A stretch of 64,000 bases of DNA from Priestia megaterium NBRC 15308 = ATCC 14581 (GTDB lineage Bacteria; Bacillota; Bacilli; Bacillales; Bacillaceae_H), in the NCBI RefSeq assembly GCF_000832985.1, contig NZ_CP009920.1:4892501-4956500 (forward strand). Direction: 5' to 3'. The translations under genes and the position numbers were made by a program. Below, piece by piece: positions 48,509 to 57,294 of the stretch (position 1 is its first letter; each line of letters begins with the position of its first letter). The notes under the pieces are model-generated. The model had not been told where the DNA came from and searched no databases. It saw only the letters and a list, made by a program, of their open reading frames with translations.

Positions 48509-49768
48509 ATGCTAAAAACCATTCAAATGATAGAAGCCATAAAAAAACATTCTATGCCTTTTGCTGATGTCGATGACTTACTGCCGCTCATTAACACAGC
48601 AAGCCGCGCTCAATACGTACTTCTCGGAGAAGCATCTCACGGCACATCTGAATTTTACGAAATTCGAGCAGCTATTACGAAAGAATTAATTCATCATCAT
48701 GATTTCTCCTTTATAGCCGTGGAAGGAGACTGGCCTTCGTGTTTTGAAGTTAATCGCTATATTAAAGGATATACAACTCAGTACGCGAATGCCGAAGATG
48801 TCTTAAAATCTTTTAACCGCTGGCCCTCATGGATGTGGGCTAATCAAGAAATAAAAGAATTGATTGAATGGCTTCGTGATTATAACAACAACTTGCCAGC
48901 ACATCAGCCGAAAGTAGGTTTTTACGGCTTAGATGTATATAGCCTGTGGGAATCGATGGAAGCTATTATTGAGTACTTAGAAAACAACCACGCTTCTGAT
49001 GCAAAGAAAGCGAAAAAAGCCTTTGAATGCTTTGAACCTTTTCATCGCGAAGCACAGATGTACGGAATCTCTTCTGCTCTTTACGGAAAAAACTGCATGG
49101 TAGAAATCTTAGAGCTTTTACAAACCATTCAGCAAAAAAAAGATACCTATACTCATGAGCCTGAGGCTGCGCTTAGTATGCAGGTAAATGCGCTGGTAGC
49201 AAGCAATGCTGAAGCTTATTATCATACGATGATTACCAACGACAATGAATCGTGGAATATTCGCGATCGTCATATGGTAGAAGCTTTAAAATATATTCAA
49301 GCTTACTACAAAGAAAGCGCTAAAGGCATTGTATGGGAGCATAACACTCACATCGGAGATGCAAGAGCAACGGACATGAAAAGCAGCGGCATGGTGAATG
49401 TAGGTCAGCTTACCCGTGAAGAATACGGACCGAAGCATGTTTACGCCGTCGGATTCGGAACTCATCACGGCACGGTCATTGCTTCTGATAGCTGGGGTAA
49501 TCCTCAGCAGGAGTTAACCGTTCCTCCAGCTATAGAAGGAAGCTGGGAAGATACCATTCACCGAGCAGGTGCTTTTGATCAATATCTCATGTTTACAGAG
49601 GAAAACCGAAATTTTTTTCATTCAACGATAGGCCACCGCGCCATTGGTGTTGTATATGACCCAGAGATTGAACAATACGGAAATTATGTTCCTTCTCGCT
49701 TGTCAAAACGATATGATGCTTTTATTTATGTAGAAGAAACACATGCTTTATCGCCACTCATCTTTTAA
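48509..49768 (+). CDS. Erythromycin-esterase-family protein
   Basis: 419 residues of the EreA/EreB-like fold. Conserved elements: YVLLGEASHGTSEFYEIRAA (the His/Glu pair), FIAVEGDWPSCFEVNRYI, VGFYGLDVYSLWESMEAII, and IVWEHNTHIGDARATDM with the catalytic-type histidines. Chromosomal Bacillus members of this family mostly do not confer macrolide resistance; several hydrolyse succinoglycan-like or unknown esters. AAGGTG lies seven bases upstream. It is monocistronic between two terminators. Confidence 0.85.
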   Translation: MLKTIQMIEAIKKHSMPFADVDDLLPLINTASRAQYVLLGEASHGTSEFYEIRAAITKELIHHHDFSFIAVEGDWPSCFEVNRYIKGYTTQYANAEDVLKSFNRWPSWMWANQEIKELIEWLRDYNNNLPAHQPKVGFYGLDVYSLWESMEAIIEYLENNHASDAKKAKKAFECFEPFHREAQMYGISSALYGKNCMVEILELLQTIQQKKDTYTHEPEAALSMQVNALVASNAEAYYHTMITNDNESWNIRDRHMVEALKYIQAYYKESAKGIVWEHNTHIGDARATDMKSSGMVNVGQLTREEYGPKHVYAVGFGTHHGTVIASDSWGNPQQELTVPPAIEGSWEDTIHRAGAFDQYLMFTEENRNFFHSTIGHRAIGVVYDPEIEQYGNYVPSRLSKRYDAFIYVEETHALSPLIF

Positions 49769-49773
49769 TTAAA

Positions 49774-49808
49774 TAAGCGGACTTCCAACGAAGTCCGCTT
49801 GTTTTTTA
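49774..49808. terminator. Bidirectional terminator after the esterase gene
   Basis: Stem AAGCGGACTTC / GAAGTCCGCTT with CAAC loop; T runs both ways. It also serves the convergent heme-degrading-domain gene. Confidence 0.92.
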
Positions 49809-50279
49809 TTGTAAAAAGCTACGAATCGTATCGGTCACCAGTGCATGATCTTCTTCTTGTGACATTCCTGATACGGTGATGCTTCCAATTACGCCGACGT
49901 TTTTAACCGAAATCGGAAATGAACCACCTACCGCTTCGAATTCGTGAGGGTTCGCTGCATAAAACTGCGCGTAAGAACGATCTTTTAACTCGCAGTACAG
50001 CTTCATATAATATGAGCTGTGATGGTGGCGAAAAACGGTATTTGATTTTCGTTTAATCCATTCTTCATGATCCGGAATCGCCCCTTCCATCGCATGATGA
50101 AAAAGTGTTTGACCATTTCGTTTAATATTTACTGTAACGGATTTTCTCTTACTTTTTGCTTCATTAATAATTGCTGTTCCTATCTGTAACGCCTGGTCAT
50201 TTGTAAATTGATGAAAGATTAGTTCTTTTTCCTGTTGAACTACTTTTTCAAGCAGCGTCTCTACCGAATGATTACTCAC
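49806..50279 (-). CDS. Heme-degrading-domain (DUF336/UPF0303) protein
   Basis: 157 residues from the GTG at 50279, nine bases after AAGGAG; the frame is open to 50417, but that part overlaps the upstream gene. The pattern AIINEAKSKRKSVTVNIKRNGQTL, FHHAMEGAIPDHEEWI, RKSNTVFRHHHSSYYM and the glycine-rich EFEAVGGSFPISV with VGVIGSITVSGM place it in the HbpS/GlcG-like family. These bind heme or small ligands; the function is not well established. It is the last gene of a three-gene operon. Confidence 0.82.
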   Translation of the reverse strand: MSNHSVETLLEKVVQQEKELIFHQFTNDQALQIGTAIINEAKSKRKSVTVNIKRNGQTLFHHAMEGAIPDHEEWIKRKSNTVFRHHHSSYYMKLYCELKDRSYAQFYAANPHEFEAVGGSFPISVKNVGVIGSITVSGMSQEEDHALVTDTIRSFLQ

Positions 50280-50292
50280 TGTTTCTCGCTCC

Positions 50293-51327
50293 TTAGTTAA
50301 AATAAACCGCTCGTTTTTCTTTGCTGCTTTCAAAGGCCGCTTCAATGACTTTAACCACGTCACGAGCTTCTTCTGCTGAAACCGGGAGCTCTTCTCCTCG
50401 AAGCAGGCTGTCGGCAATTTTTTGATAATACGTCACATAAGAACCGTGCAGCGTTTGAATTTCTTTCGTTTCGCCTTCGCCAGTTGTCAGCTTTCCGTAG
50501 TGCTCAGGGCTGTCGGCTCCCCACGTATCATCCACAGGCTTCTTGCCGGCTCTTAGCATATCTTCTTGACCGTCAATGCCGTATTTAATATAGCTTGCTT
50601 TTGTTCCGTGAACTTGAAAGCGCGGCCCGTTGCTTGGCACAATGGCACTTGAATGTAAAATAACGCGAAGAGAACCGTACCCAAGCACTATGTGGAAGTA
50701 ATCATCCGTACGTGCATGATCTCGCTGACCAAATACATCAGCTTGAACAAATTCAGGCATTCCAAAAAGATGTAAGGCTTGGTCAATTAAATGAGATCCC
50801 AAATCGTAAAGCGCTCCTGATCCAGATCCTTCATTTTCTCTCCAGCGGTCTCGAACAGCTGGACGATAGCGATCAAAATGAGCTTCATACATTTTAACGT
50901 CGCCTAATTTCCCTTCTTCAATCAGCTGCTTTACCGTCAAATAATCATTATCCCATCTGCGGTTATGATAGACGCTTAGTTGAACATCCTGTTCTTTTGC
51001 TAATTGAATTAATTCATTTGCTTCTTTTTCCGATACGACCATCGGCTTTTCAACAATTACATGCTTGCCTGCGCGTAGTGCGTCTTTCACCATTTCATAG
51101 TGCATGCCGCTAGGCGTTGTAATAATAACTAAATCAATGCTGTCATCTTCTAGAAGTTCAGATAGAGTGCCCACTACTTCAACATCCTCTAAGTCACTCT
51201 TTACTTTTTCAGGATTTGAACTCATTACCTTTGAAATATGAAATTCGTCTAACACGCTTAAAAGCGGCGTGTGAAACACTGTTGCTGAAAATCCGTATCC
51301 TACTAATCCTACTTTTATTTTTTTCAT
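50293..51327 (-). CDS. iolU: Gfo/Idh/MocA-family oxidoreductase, YvaA/IolU-like
   Basis: 344 residues. The Rossmann domain begins KIKVGLVGYGFSATVFHTPL (GxGxxG type) and holds EKPM (VIVEKPMVVSEKEANEL). YHNRRWDNDYLTVKQLIEEG and LYDLGSHLIDQALHLFGMP are very close to what I recall of B. subtilis YvaA (IolU), an NADP-dependent scyllo-inositol dehydrogenase. It overlaps the DeoR regulator gene by four bases and precedes the heme-degrading-domain gene by 13. Substrate specificity is inferred. Confidence 0.8.
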   Translation of the reverse strand: MKKIKVGLVGYGFSATVFHTPLLSVLDEFHISKVMSSNPEKVKSDLEDVEVVGTLSELLEDDSIDLVIITTPSGMHYEMVKDALRAGKHVIVEKPMVVSEKEANELIQLAKEQDVQLSVYHNRRWDNDYLTVKQLIEEGKLGDVKMYEAHFDRYRPAVRDRWRENEGSGSGALYDLGSHLIDQALHLFGMPEFVQADVFGQRDHARTDDYFHIVLGYGSLRVILHSSAIVPSNGPRFQVHGTKASYIKYGIDGQEDMLRAGKKPVDDTWGADSPEHYGKLTTGEGETKEIQTLHGSYVTYYQKIADSLLRGEELPVSAEEARDVVKVIEAAFESSKEKRAVYFN

Positions 51328-52094
51328 TGTGTTTCCTCTCCTTTATCAACATCTGTTACGATAAGCCGCACTTGATTTTGTTCTATTTTTTCTTTTACAT
51401 CCGCTTCTGGTGCTTTATTTGTAATTAGGATATCAATATCGCTCATATCACATACTCGATGTAAAAATTCACGTTCAAACTTCGTATGATCCGCAAGCAT
51501 AATAACTTGTCTTGCACATTGAATCATCTGTCTTTTTAAAAACGCTTCTTCTTCACTTGGAGATGTAATACCATCTGCACCAACGCCGCACGTACCTAAA
51601 AACAGCTGATCTACTTTGTATTCCTGCAACGTAGAAATCGTCCTTGGCCCGGTGACGTTACGGTTTTTCCCGTTAAACTTGCCCGGCAGCAAAAACGTAT
51701 CACACGTCGTATATTGATCGAGCAAATCCACATTATCAATGGAATTCGTAATAACAGTTGCATGCTTTACATCCATATACTTCGCCATCAGTGCGATGGT
51801 AGAAGACGTATCTAAAAGTACATCATAGCCCGCCGAAATTAACGAAGCTGCTTCTTTAGCGATTTGTTCTTTCGCTTTGGTAGGCGTTCGTTCACTATAA
51901 TCAACGATGTGACTTGACGATAGCGTCGCCCCGCCTTTGACTCTCATAACCTCACCATGTTCTTCAAGTTTGACTAAATCACGCCTCGCCGTATCTTTTG
52001 AAACGGTAAACATATCGCAAATTTCGTCTAACGTAATCGTACGGTGTGTATGAAGGTATTCAACAATCGCACTCATGCGCTGCTCTTGATACAT
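51324..52094 (-). CDS. DeoR-family transcriptional repressor
   Basis: 256 residues. N-terminal winged helix (RMSAIVEYLHTHRTITLDEI, VSKDTARRDLVKLEEHGEVM, VKGGA) and the C-terminal DeoR sugar-phosphate sensor domain (AKEAASLISAGYDVLLDTSS, TVITNSIDNVDLL, LFLGTCGVGADGIT). It begins the operon with the iolU-like gene and probably responds to a phosphorylated sugar or inositol. The start is preceded by AAGGAGGG. Confidence 0.9.
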   Translation of the reverse strand: MYQEQRMSAIVEYLHTHRTITLDEICDMFTVSKDTARRDLVKLEEHGEVMRVKGGATLSSSHIVDYSERTPTKAKEQIAKEAASLISAGYDVLLDTSSTIALMAKYMDVKHATVITNSIDNVDLLDQYTTCDTFLLPGKFNGKNRNVTGPRTISTLQEYKVDQLFLGTCGVGADGITSPSEEEAFLKRQMIQCARQVIMLADHTKFEREFLHRVCDMSDIDILITNKAPEADVKEKIEQNQVRLIVTDVDKGEETQ

Positions 52095-52334
52095 CCGAAT
52101 ACCCTCCTTTTTTACTTTGATATGAGCTAATTGTAGCGCAAATAAAAAATAAAATCCATAAAAAAACTTAAAAACATTAAGTTTTTTACGTTTTTAAATT
52201 AAATTATAAAAGTAAACAAACGCCTTCTGGAAATAACTATCTTATTTTGGATAATACTTCTTTTATATCTGATACCCTTTCATGCTTTTGACTAATCTCT
52301 TCTAAACAATTCAGACTTCTAGCAAATGTATATG
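52095..52334. other. Intergenic stretch between the tellurite operon and deoR
   Basis: A/T-rich and without a credible gene; it holds the promoter of the leftward DeoR operon, whose elements I cannot fix. Confidence 0.4.
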
Positions 52335-52370
52335 AAAAAAAAGCGAGAATCGTAAAGATTCCCGCTTTTT
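52335..52370 (-). terminator. Terminator of the TelA gene
   Basis: Stem AAAAAGCGGGAATC / GATTCTCGCTTTTT on the minus strand, directly after the telA stop. Confidence 0.9.
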
Positions 52371-52372
52371 CG

Positions 52373-53464
52373 TTACATTTTATGCTCAAGCGCTTTGAAG
52401 TTTTCTTGAAATTGCTCCAAGCGAACAAGTCCTTCTTCACGCAGACGTTTGTTTTCTTCTTCGATCGCTTTTGTTTCCTGCATTCCTTTCATAATAATAT
52501 TCCACGTTTGCTCCATCGTTTCTACTTTTACGCTAGGAGCACCGGACATTTTGGCAATTTTAACGCTTTGCTGTGAAATATTTTCTGCATTTCGAATGAG
52601 CAGTTCATTTGTACGTTTGTCTAATTCGTTCATCGACTCGGCTACTAAATTTTGACGCTTTGCTGCGATTGCGTTAATAAGTCCATTTTTAAAAATAGGA
52701 ATCGTTGTAATAAACGCAGAATTGATTTTGCCGATCAGCTTTGTATTTCCTCGCTGCAGCATGCGAATTTGAGGAGCAGATTGATAAGATACTTGTTTTG
52801 CCATTTCTAAATCATATAATCGCTGCTCCATCAGCTCAACCGCATTTTTTAAGGTTTGAAGCTCCATTGCCGCCAGCTGATTTCCACTCGACGCTCTTTC
52901 TTCAAGCACCTTTAGCTCTTGTTTTAACTCTTCTACTTTCACTTCCCCCGCTACAATGTATTTTTCAAGCTCCATATAATACTGATAGTTTTGCTCGTAA
53001 AGCTGTTCAAGTGTTGTGGTTGAGTGCTTCATTTCGGTTTCATATTTTGTAATTTCAACATATACTTTATCAATTTCAGAGCCCATCGTCTCATATTTTT
53101 GAAACAGCTTGTCTACTATTTTTTGACCGCGTTTAAAAAGCTTAGAGAAAAACCCTTTATCTTCAACAAAATCCTTTGCATCAAATTTATCCATAATCTT
53201 TCCAAGCTGCTTTAATAATTGACTTGATTCTTCCATGCTAGACGATTTAATTGTACTAAGCACTTTTCCGGAAAAAGAGGAAATTTCATTAGCTGTTTCT
53301 TTCCCATACTCAAGTAAAGCCAGCTGATTTTTATAATCAATTTGTTCTGCCAAGCGACGTACTTCTGGCTCTTCTCGCAGTTTTGCTTTTACTTCGTTAG
53401 GCTTTGTTTCTAAAACTTCTTCAGCTTCATTTACATCTAAAGGCTGTAATTCGTTTGGTGCCAT
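52373..53464 (-). CDS. yceH: TelA/KlaA-family toxic-anion resistance protein (YceH)
   Basis: 363 residues, the length of B. subtilis YceH, almost wholly helical coiled coil. Family stretches: RLAEQIDYKNQLALLEYGKE, GFFSKLFKRGQKIVDKLFQK, MLQRGNTKLIGKINSAFITT, IPIFKNGLINAIAAKRQ. TelA proteins are cytoplasmic, linked with resistance to tellurite and envelope-active agents; the biochemical action is unknown. It follows the yceG gene by 18 bases. Confidence 0.92.
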   Translation of the reverse strand: MAPNELQPLDVNEAEEVLETKPNEVKAKLREEPEVRRLAEQIDYKNQLALLEYGKETANEISSFSGKVLSTIKSSSMEESSQLLKQLGKIMDKFDAKDFVEDKGFFSKLFKRGQKIVDKLFQKYETMGSEIDKVYVEITKYETEMKHSTTTLEQLYEQNYQYYMELEKYIVAGEVKVEELKQELKVLEERASSGNQLAAMELQTLKNAVELMEQRLYDLEMAKQVSYQSAPQIRMLQRGNTKLIGKINSAFITTIPIFKNGLINAIAAKRQNLVAESMNELDKRTNELLIRNAENISQQSVKIAKMSGAPSVKVETMEQTWNIIMKGMQETKAIEEENKRLREEGLVRLEQFQENFKALEHKM

Positions 53465-53482
53465 TTAAAAACCCTTCTTTCT

Positions 53483-55099
53483 TTAAAAGATTCGTTTTAA
53501 CCATTTTTGAATGAGCGACGGCTCTTTGAATTCTTCATTAAAGCTAATATCTTCTAGCCAGTGCATATCGAAATATTTTTCTTCGACAAACGCTTCTATA
53601 TCTATTTGACCGGTCGGATTAAAAAGAACAATATCAACGCCAAATTCATTTAACAGAAGCAGTAAAGCTGCATCTTCACGCGTAAACGTTTCATGTTCAT
53701 TTCCGTGATAAATAATGAGCCGAGGGACGTGCTGCGTATAATCAAATTTTTGAAGCATGCGAAGCACGTTGTTTGGAAGCTTCAAAGACTGATTAAACAA
53801 GTACATTTGACGCTGATACGCATCTTCATGATCTAACCGAAGAAGCTTTGAATGTGCACAGTATCTGGAAATGGCTGCAGCTAGCCCTTGCTGAAGCCCG
53901 ATAGGCAGTTCTTTATAGCGCCACCAGTTGCTTTCAATCATTTTATCTGGACTGAGCGTCCCATCACTTCCGAGAGCTCCTTGATAATGAAAGTGATTAT
54001 TTCCTTCTATTTTTTTGACAAAAGGAACAGAATCAATCGTCAGAGCTAACTCATTTTCTGTTTGCATGAGCTCATGCACTTTGCTCCAGTACTCTTTTCG
54101 GTTTTTAGAAATACCAAGTACTTTTGAGAATAGGACCGGCACGTGTACATATGGCTTGGACACTTCAAAGTTAGGACGAATAAACGCCCGTTCTCTCATT
54201 AATAAAAAGATCTCATCATACGTCGTTTTGAGAGTAACTGAAGTTGGAAAATACGAACGAAATTGCCAAGGTTTATACAGCAGGGACTCCTCTGAATGAA
54301 GCACTTGCTCAATTTCTTGAGAAGCTCGAAATGCTACCGTACCTTTTCGAACCGGTTTATCCGTTGGAAAAGGAAAAAGCGAGCTAGTAGAAGGAAACGT
54401 ATAAACCGTTGTTAAATGTTGATTCTCATCTACTTCTTTTAAATTATCCTTTCCCTCCGGATGAAAGGTAAGGACGTCAAAACCTAGTAAAATTAAATAA
54501 TAGAGAAAATACTGCTCGCTTTTATTCGCATCTCCATACCACATGATGCGAGGCGCGTGCTCAGGAAATGCTTTATCGACCATCCAAGGTTTTACATGAT
54601 TCCACTGCCACTTTATTAAATCGATTAATACGCGTTGAAAATGCCCGTCCATAAAGCCCTCTGCGTGTTGTTCTTTAAAACACGTTAAGGTTTTAATAAA
54701 TTTTTCGCGTACTCTTCTATGTATAGCGGGATTTTCTGACTTCACGATCAGCTTTTTTCCTTCTAAAAAAGCAAACAGCCGATTGACAGAAAGGCCGCGC
54801 TCTTCTTGGTTAATTTTAAGAATTGTTTGCACTTCTTTTAATCTATCATTTGAAATGGACTTATCAAGCTTATCGTGCAGGACAAGGATCGATGATGATG
54901 AATGTGCAAGTTCATAAAGAAAGGCTGCGTACTCGTCCGCATCAAGATGGGTGCCTACATATCTTCCCGCCACTTGTTTATAGGAAGTTTGCTGCTCATT
55001 TTGTATAAAGTCACCTCGCAGAGAAACATCTTGAGAAAAAAGAGAAGTTCCATCCTGCTCGTTAAGATTAATGATATGAGGATCAATTAGTTTACTCAC
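53483..55099 (-). CDS. yceG: YceG-like protein of the tellurite/stress operon
   Basis: 538 residues against 537 for B. subtilis YceG. The protein contains two related halves with similar YGD/YHGNEHE style segments (RIMWYGDANKSEQYFLYYLI, LIIYHGNEHETFTREDAALL), each followed by GFDVLTFHPEG or GVDIVLFNPTG. It is cytoplasmic, of unknown activity, always linked to TerD and TelA. GTG start with AAAGGAG upstream. It is separated from the TerD genes by a terminator-like hairpin. Confidence 0.88.
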   Translation of the reverse strand: MSKLIDPHIINLNEQDGTSLFSQDVSLRGDFIQNEQQTSYKQVAGRYVGTHLDADEYAAFLYELAHSSSSILVLHDKLDKSISNDRLKEVQTILKINQEERGLSVNRLFAFLEGKKLIVKSENPAIHRRVREKFIKTLTCFKEQHAEGFMDGHFQRVLIDLIKWQWNHVKPWMVDKAFPEHAPRIMWYGDANKSEQYFLYYLILLGFDVLTFHPEGKDNLKEVDENQHLTTVYTFPSTSSLFPFPTDKPVRKGTVAFRASQEIEQVLHSEESLLYKPWQFRSYFPTSVTLKTTYDEIFLLMRERAFIRPNFEVSKPYVHVPVLFSKVLGISKNRKEYWSKVHELMQTENELALTIDSVPFVKKIEGNNHFHYQGALGSDGTLSPDKMIESNWWRYKELPIGLQQGLAAAISRYCAHSKLLRLDHEDAYQRQMYLFNQSLKLPNNVLRMLQKFDYTQHVPRLIIYHGNEHETFTREDAALLLLLNEFGVDIVLFNPTGQIDIEAFVEEKYFDMHWLEDISFNEEFKEPSLIQKWLKRIF

Positions 55100-55136
55100 G
55101 CCTTACAGCTCCTTTCTTTTCAGACATATACATGCT

Positions 55137-55174
55137 AAAAAGAAAGGGTACTCGTTAAAGCACCCTTTCTTTTT
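55137..55174 (-). terminator. Terminator between the TerD genes and yceG-yceH
   Basis: Stem AAAAAGAAAGGGTGC / GTACCCTTTCTTTTT on the minus strand (nearly perfect) followed by T. It suggests that the downstream pair is expressed at a lower level or from its own promoter. Confidence 0.85.
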
Positions 55175-55193
55175 CATTTATCCCATGCCTTTT

Positions 55194-55772
55194 TTATACG
55201 GATAATCCGTAGTTGCGGCAAAGATCGGCCAAGCCACCGGAAAATCCGCTGCCAATGGCATTAAACTTCCAGTCGTTTCCGTGCTTGTATAGCTCACACA
55301 CCACAACAGCTGTTTCGATTGAAAAATCTTCGCCTAAGTCGTAACGAAGCACTTCTTCGTTTGTTTCAGCGTCTATCAGACGAACAAACGCGTTGGATAC
55401 TTGTCCAAAGTTTTGTCCGCGAGCATCTGCGTCGTGAATCGTGACGCTGATTCCGATTTTTTCAACGTGGTCAGGAAGAAGGGAAAAATCAACGGCTATT
55501 TGCTCATCGTCTCCATCTCCTACACCCGTACGGTTGTCACCGGTATGCTCCACAGCACCATTGGGACTTTTTAAATTGTTGTAAAAAACAAACTCCTCGT
55601 CATTTACAACCTGACTTGATTTATTGGCTAAAAATGCACATGCATCTAAATCGAAATCCTGAGATCCAGCATATTTGTTTGTATCCCATCCAAGGCCTAC
55701 TATTACTTTTGTTAATCCTGGGTTGGTTTTCGTTAGGTCAATACGCTGACCTTTTGATAAAGAAATTGACAT
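55194..55772 (-). CDS. yceE: TerD-family stress protein (YceE-like)
   Basis: 192 residues with the TerD calcium-binding signatures: [20 protein letters not shown] (Asp cluster), [20 protein letters not shown], and [19 protein letters not shown]. The C-terminus [17 protein letters not shown] is conserved. It shares about two thirds of its residues by eye with the next gene. Third of three TerD genes in the unit; position and sequence fit yceE. Functions in resistance to tellurite and other stress remain unclear. Confidence 0.9.
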   Translation of the reverse strand: MSISLSKGQRIDLTKTNPGLTKVIVGLGWDTNKYAGSQDFDLDACAFLANKSSQVVNDEEFVFYNNLKSPNGAVEHTGDNRTGVGDGDDEQIAVDFSLLPDHVEKIGISVTIHDADARGQNFGQVSNAFVRLIDAETNEEVLRYDLGEDFSIETAVVVCELYKHGNDWKFNAIGSGFSGGLADLCRNYGLSV

Positions 55773-55807
55773 AAAAACATCCTCCGTACGTTTTCTTGCT
55801 TTAATGA

Positions 55808-56386
55808 TTAGGCGTTTAAACCAAAGTCGTTGACAAGTGCCGCTAAGCCGCCTTGATAGCCGCTGCCAATAGCATTAAACTTCCATTCTCCGCCGTGTCG
55901 GTACAGCTCTCCTACTACAACGGCTGTTTCGATCGAGAAGTCTTCACCTAAATCATAACGAATTAACTCTTCGTCATTTGTTGCATTTAAAATACGAACG
56001 TAGGCATTGCTTACTTGGCCAAAGTTTTGACCGCGCGCTTCCGCTTCATGAATCGTAATGGTAAACGCGATACGTTCAATAGATTGAGGCACATTTTTCA
56101 AGTCTACTTGAACCTGCTCATCGTCTCCTTCACCTACGCCTGTACGGTTATCTCCGGTATGCTCAACTGCTCCGTTTGCACCCGTCGTATTATTGTAAAA
56201 AATAAAATCAGATTCTGAAGCGCATTTTCCCTCTTGGTTTAATAAAAAGACAGATGAATCTAAATCAAAATCGTTTCCACCGTCATACTTATTTACATCC
56301 CATCCAAGACCTACTACTACGTTTGTTAATCCTGGATTCGTTTTTGTTAAATCTACTTTTTGTCCTTTTGAAAGATTAATAGCCAT
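55808..56386 (-). CDS. yceD: TerD-family stress protein (YceD-like)
   Basis: 192 residues, same plan as its neighbour: [59 protein letters not shown] and [30 protein letters not shown] precedes the ATG. The middle of three tandem TerD genes. Confidence 0.92.
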   Translation of the reverse strand: MAINLSKGQKVDLTKTNPGLTNVVVGLGWDVNKYDGGNDFDLDSSVFLLNQEGKCASESDFIFYNNTTGANGAVEHTGDNRTGVGEGDDEQVQVDLKNVPQSIERIAFTITIHEAEARGQNFGQVSNAYVRILNATNDEELIRYDLGEDFSIETAVVVGELYRHGGEWKFNAIGSGYQGGLAALVNDFGLNA

Positions 56387-56410
56387 TTCGTTTCCCTCTT
56401 TTCAAGCTGT

Positions 56411-57007
56411 TTATTTTGTATATTTATTTGCAATTTCTCCTAATCCAGTATCTCTCGTTGCATCTCCAGTTGCTGAAAACTTCCATTCGTTCCCGTCTCG
56501 GTAAATTTCACCTGCAAATAGAGCGGTTGCTCCTGAATGGTCTTCAGATAGATTAAAGTAGACAAGCTCTTCGTTTTTAGCGCTGTCTACAACGCGAATA
56601 AACGCATTTTTAATCATACCGAAATCTTGGTTTCGCTCAACACACTGATAGATGTTGACCACAAACACAAGTTTATGTACGTTTCCAGGAACCTTTTTTA
56701 AATCAACAAAAATTTGTTCATCGTCTCCTTCACCTGCTCCGGTAAGGTTATCGCCTGAATGCTTAACGCTCCCGCAGTTACTGTGACGATTTCCAAAATA
56801 CACAACGGCTGAGTTACTTACAAGCTTATCGTTTGAATTTAGCATAAGAACAGATGCATCACAGTCGATACTTGGTCCGTTTCCTCCGAAACCAAAAAAG
56901 CTGCGTTTTTTTACAGGATCCCATCCTAATCCAACTGTAATAGAAGATAGGCCTTCTCTTCCTTTTGTTAAATCAATTTTTTGACCTTTTTGTAGATTAA
57001 TAGCCAC
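56411..57007 (-). CDS. yceC: TerD-family stress protein (YceC-like)
   Basis: 198 residues, the most divergent of the three: an insertion VKKRSFFGFGGNGPSIDCDA replaces the simple acidic loop, and the second loop reads HSGDNLTGAGEGDDEQIFVD. It begins the operon. Upstream is a perfect 18-base palindrome and ECF- or sigma-B-like elements that I could not assign. In B. subtilis the yceCDEFGH operon is part of envelope and general stress regulons. Confidence 0.9.
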   Translation of the reverse strand: MAINLQKGQKIDLTKGREGLSSITVGLGWDPVKKRSFFGFGGNGPSIDCDASVLMLNSNDKLVSNSAVVYFGNRHSNCGSVKHSGDNLTGAGEGDDEQIFVDLKKVPGNVHKLVFVVNIYQCVERNQDFGMIKNAFIRVVDSAKNEELVYFNLSEDHSGATALFAGEIYRDGNEWKFSATGDATRDTGLGEIANKYTK

Positions 57008-57131
57008 TTTTATTTACTCCTTTACTGTAACGAACATATTCTATTTCAGGTTCTATATAGCTCTATATCATAGCGCAGATAAATGAAAAAATAGTGAAAT
57101 TTTTATACCACTTTTAACGTTTACGTAAATC

Positions 57132-57149
57132 TTCTTTCCATGGAAAGAA
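57132..57149. promoter_or_regulatory. Perfect 18-base palindrome upstream of the TerD operon
   Basis: TTCTTTCCATGGAAAGAA at 125-142 bases before the yceC start is identical to its reverse complement. Near it, on the minus strand, a TGAAAC lies 16 bases before TATTCT, reminiscent of an ECF -35 element but without the CGT -10. A bound regulator is plausible but unidentified. Confidence 0.4.
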
Positions 57150-57240
57150 TACCACAATCTGGTGATTGTTTCAAAAATTAAGCGGTTTGTTAGGGGGGTA
57201 AATTAATTGATTTAAAGTTTGAAAGTGAAGATAATCTACT

Positions 57241-57291
57241 AAAAAAGACTGTCTCTAAACCGGAAATCCGAGTTATGAGACAGTCTTTTTT
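57241..57291. terminator. Terminator of the yfkN-like gene
   Basis: Perfect 15-base stem AAAAAAGACTGTCTC / GAGACAGTCTTTTTT around a 21-base loop; ends four bases before the stop codon at 57295. Confidence 0.9.
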
Positions 57292-57294
57292 GGC

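Noticed and set aside
52237-52440. 67-codon minus-strand frame overlapping the end of yceH
   Set aside because: Overlaps the telA terminator and coding end; no ribosome site.
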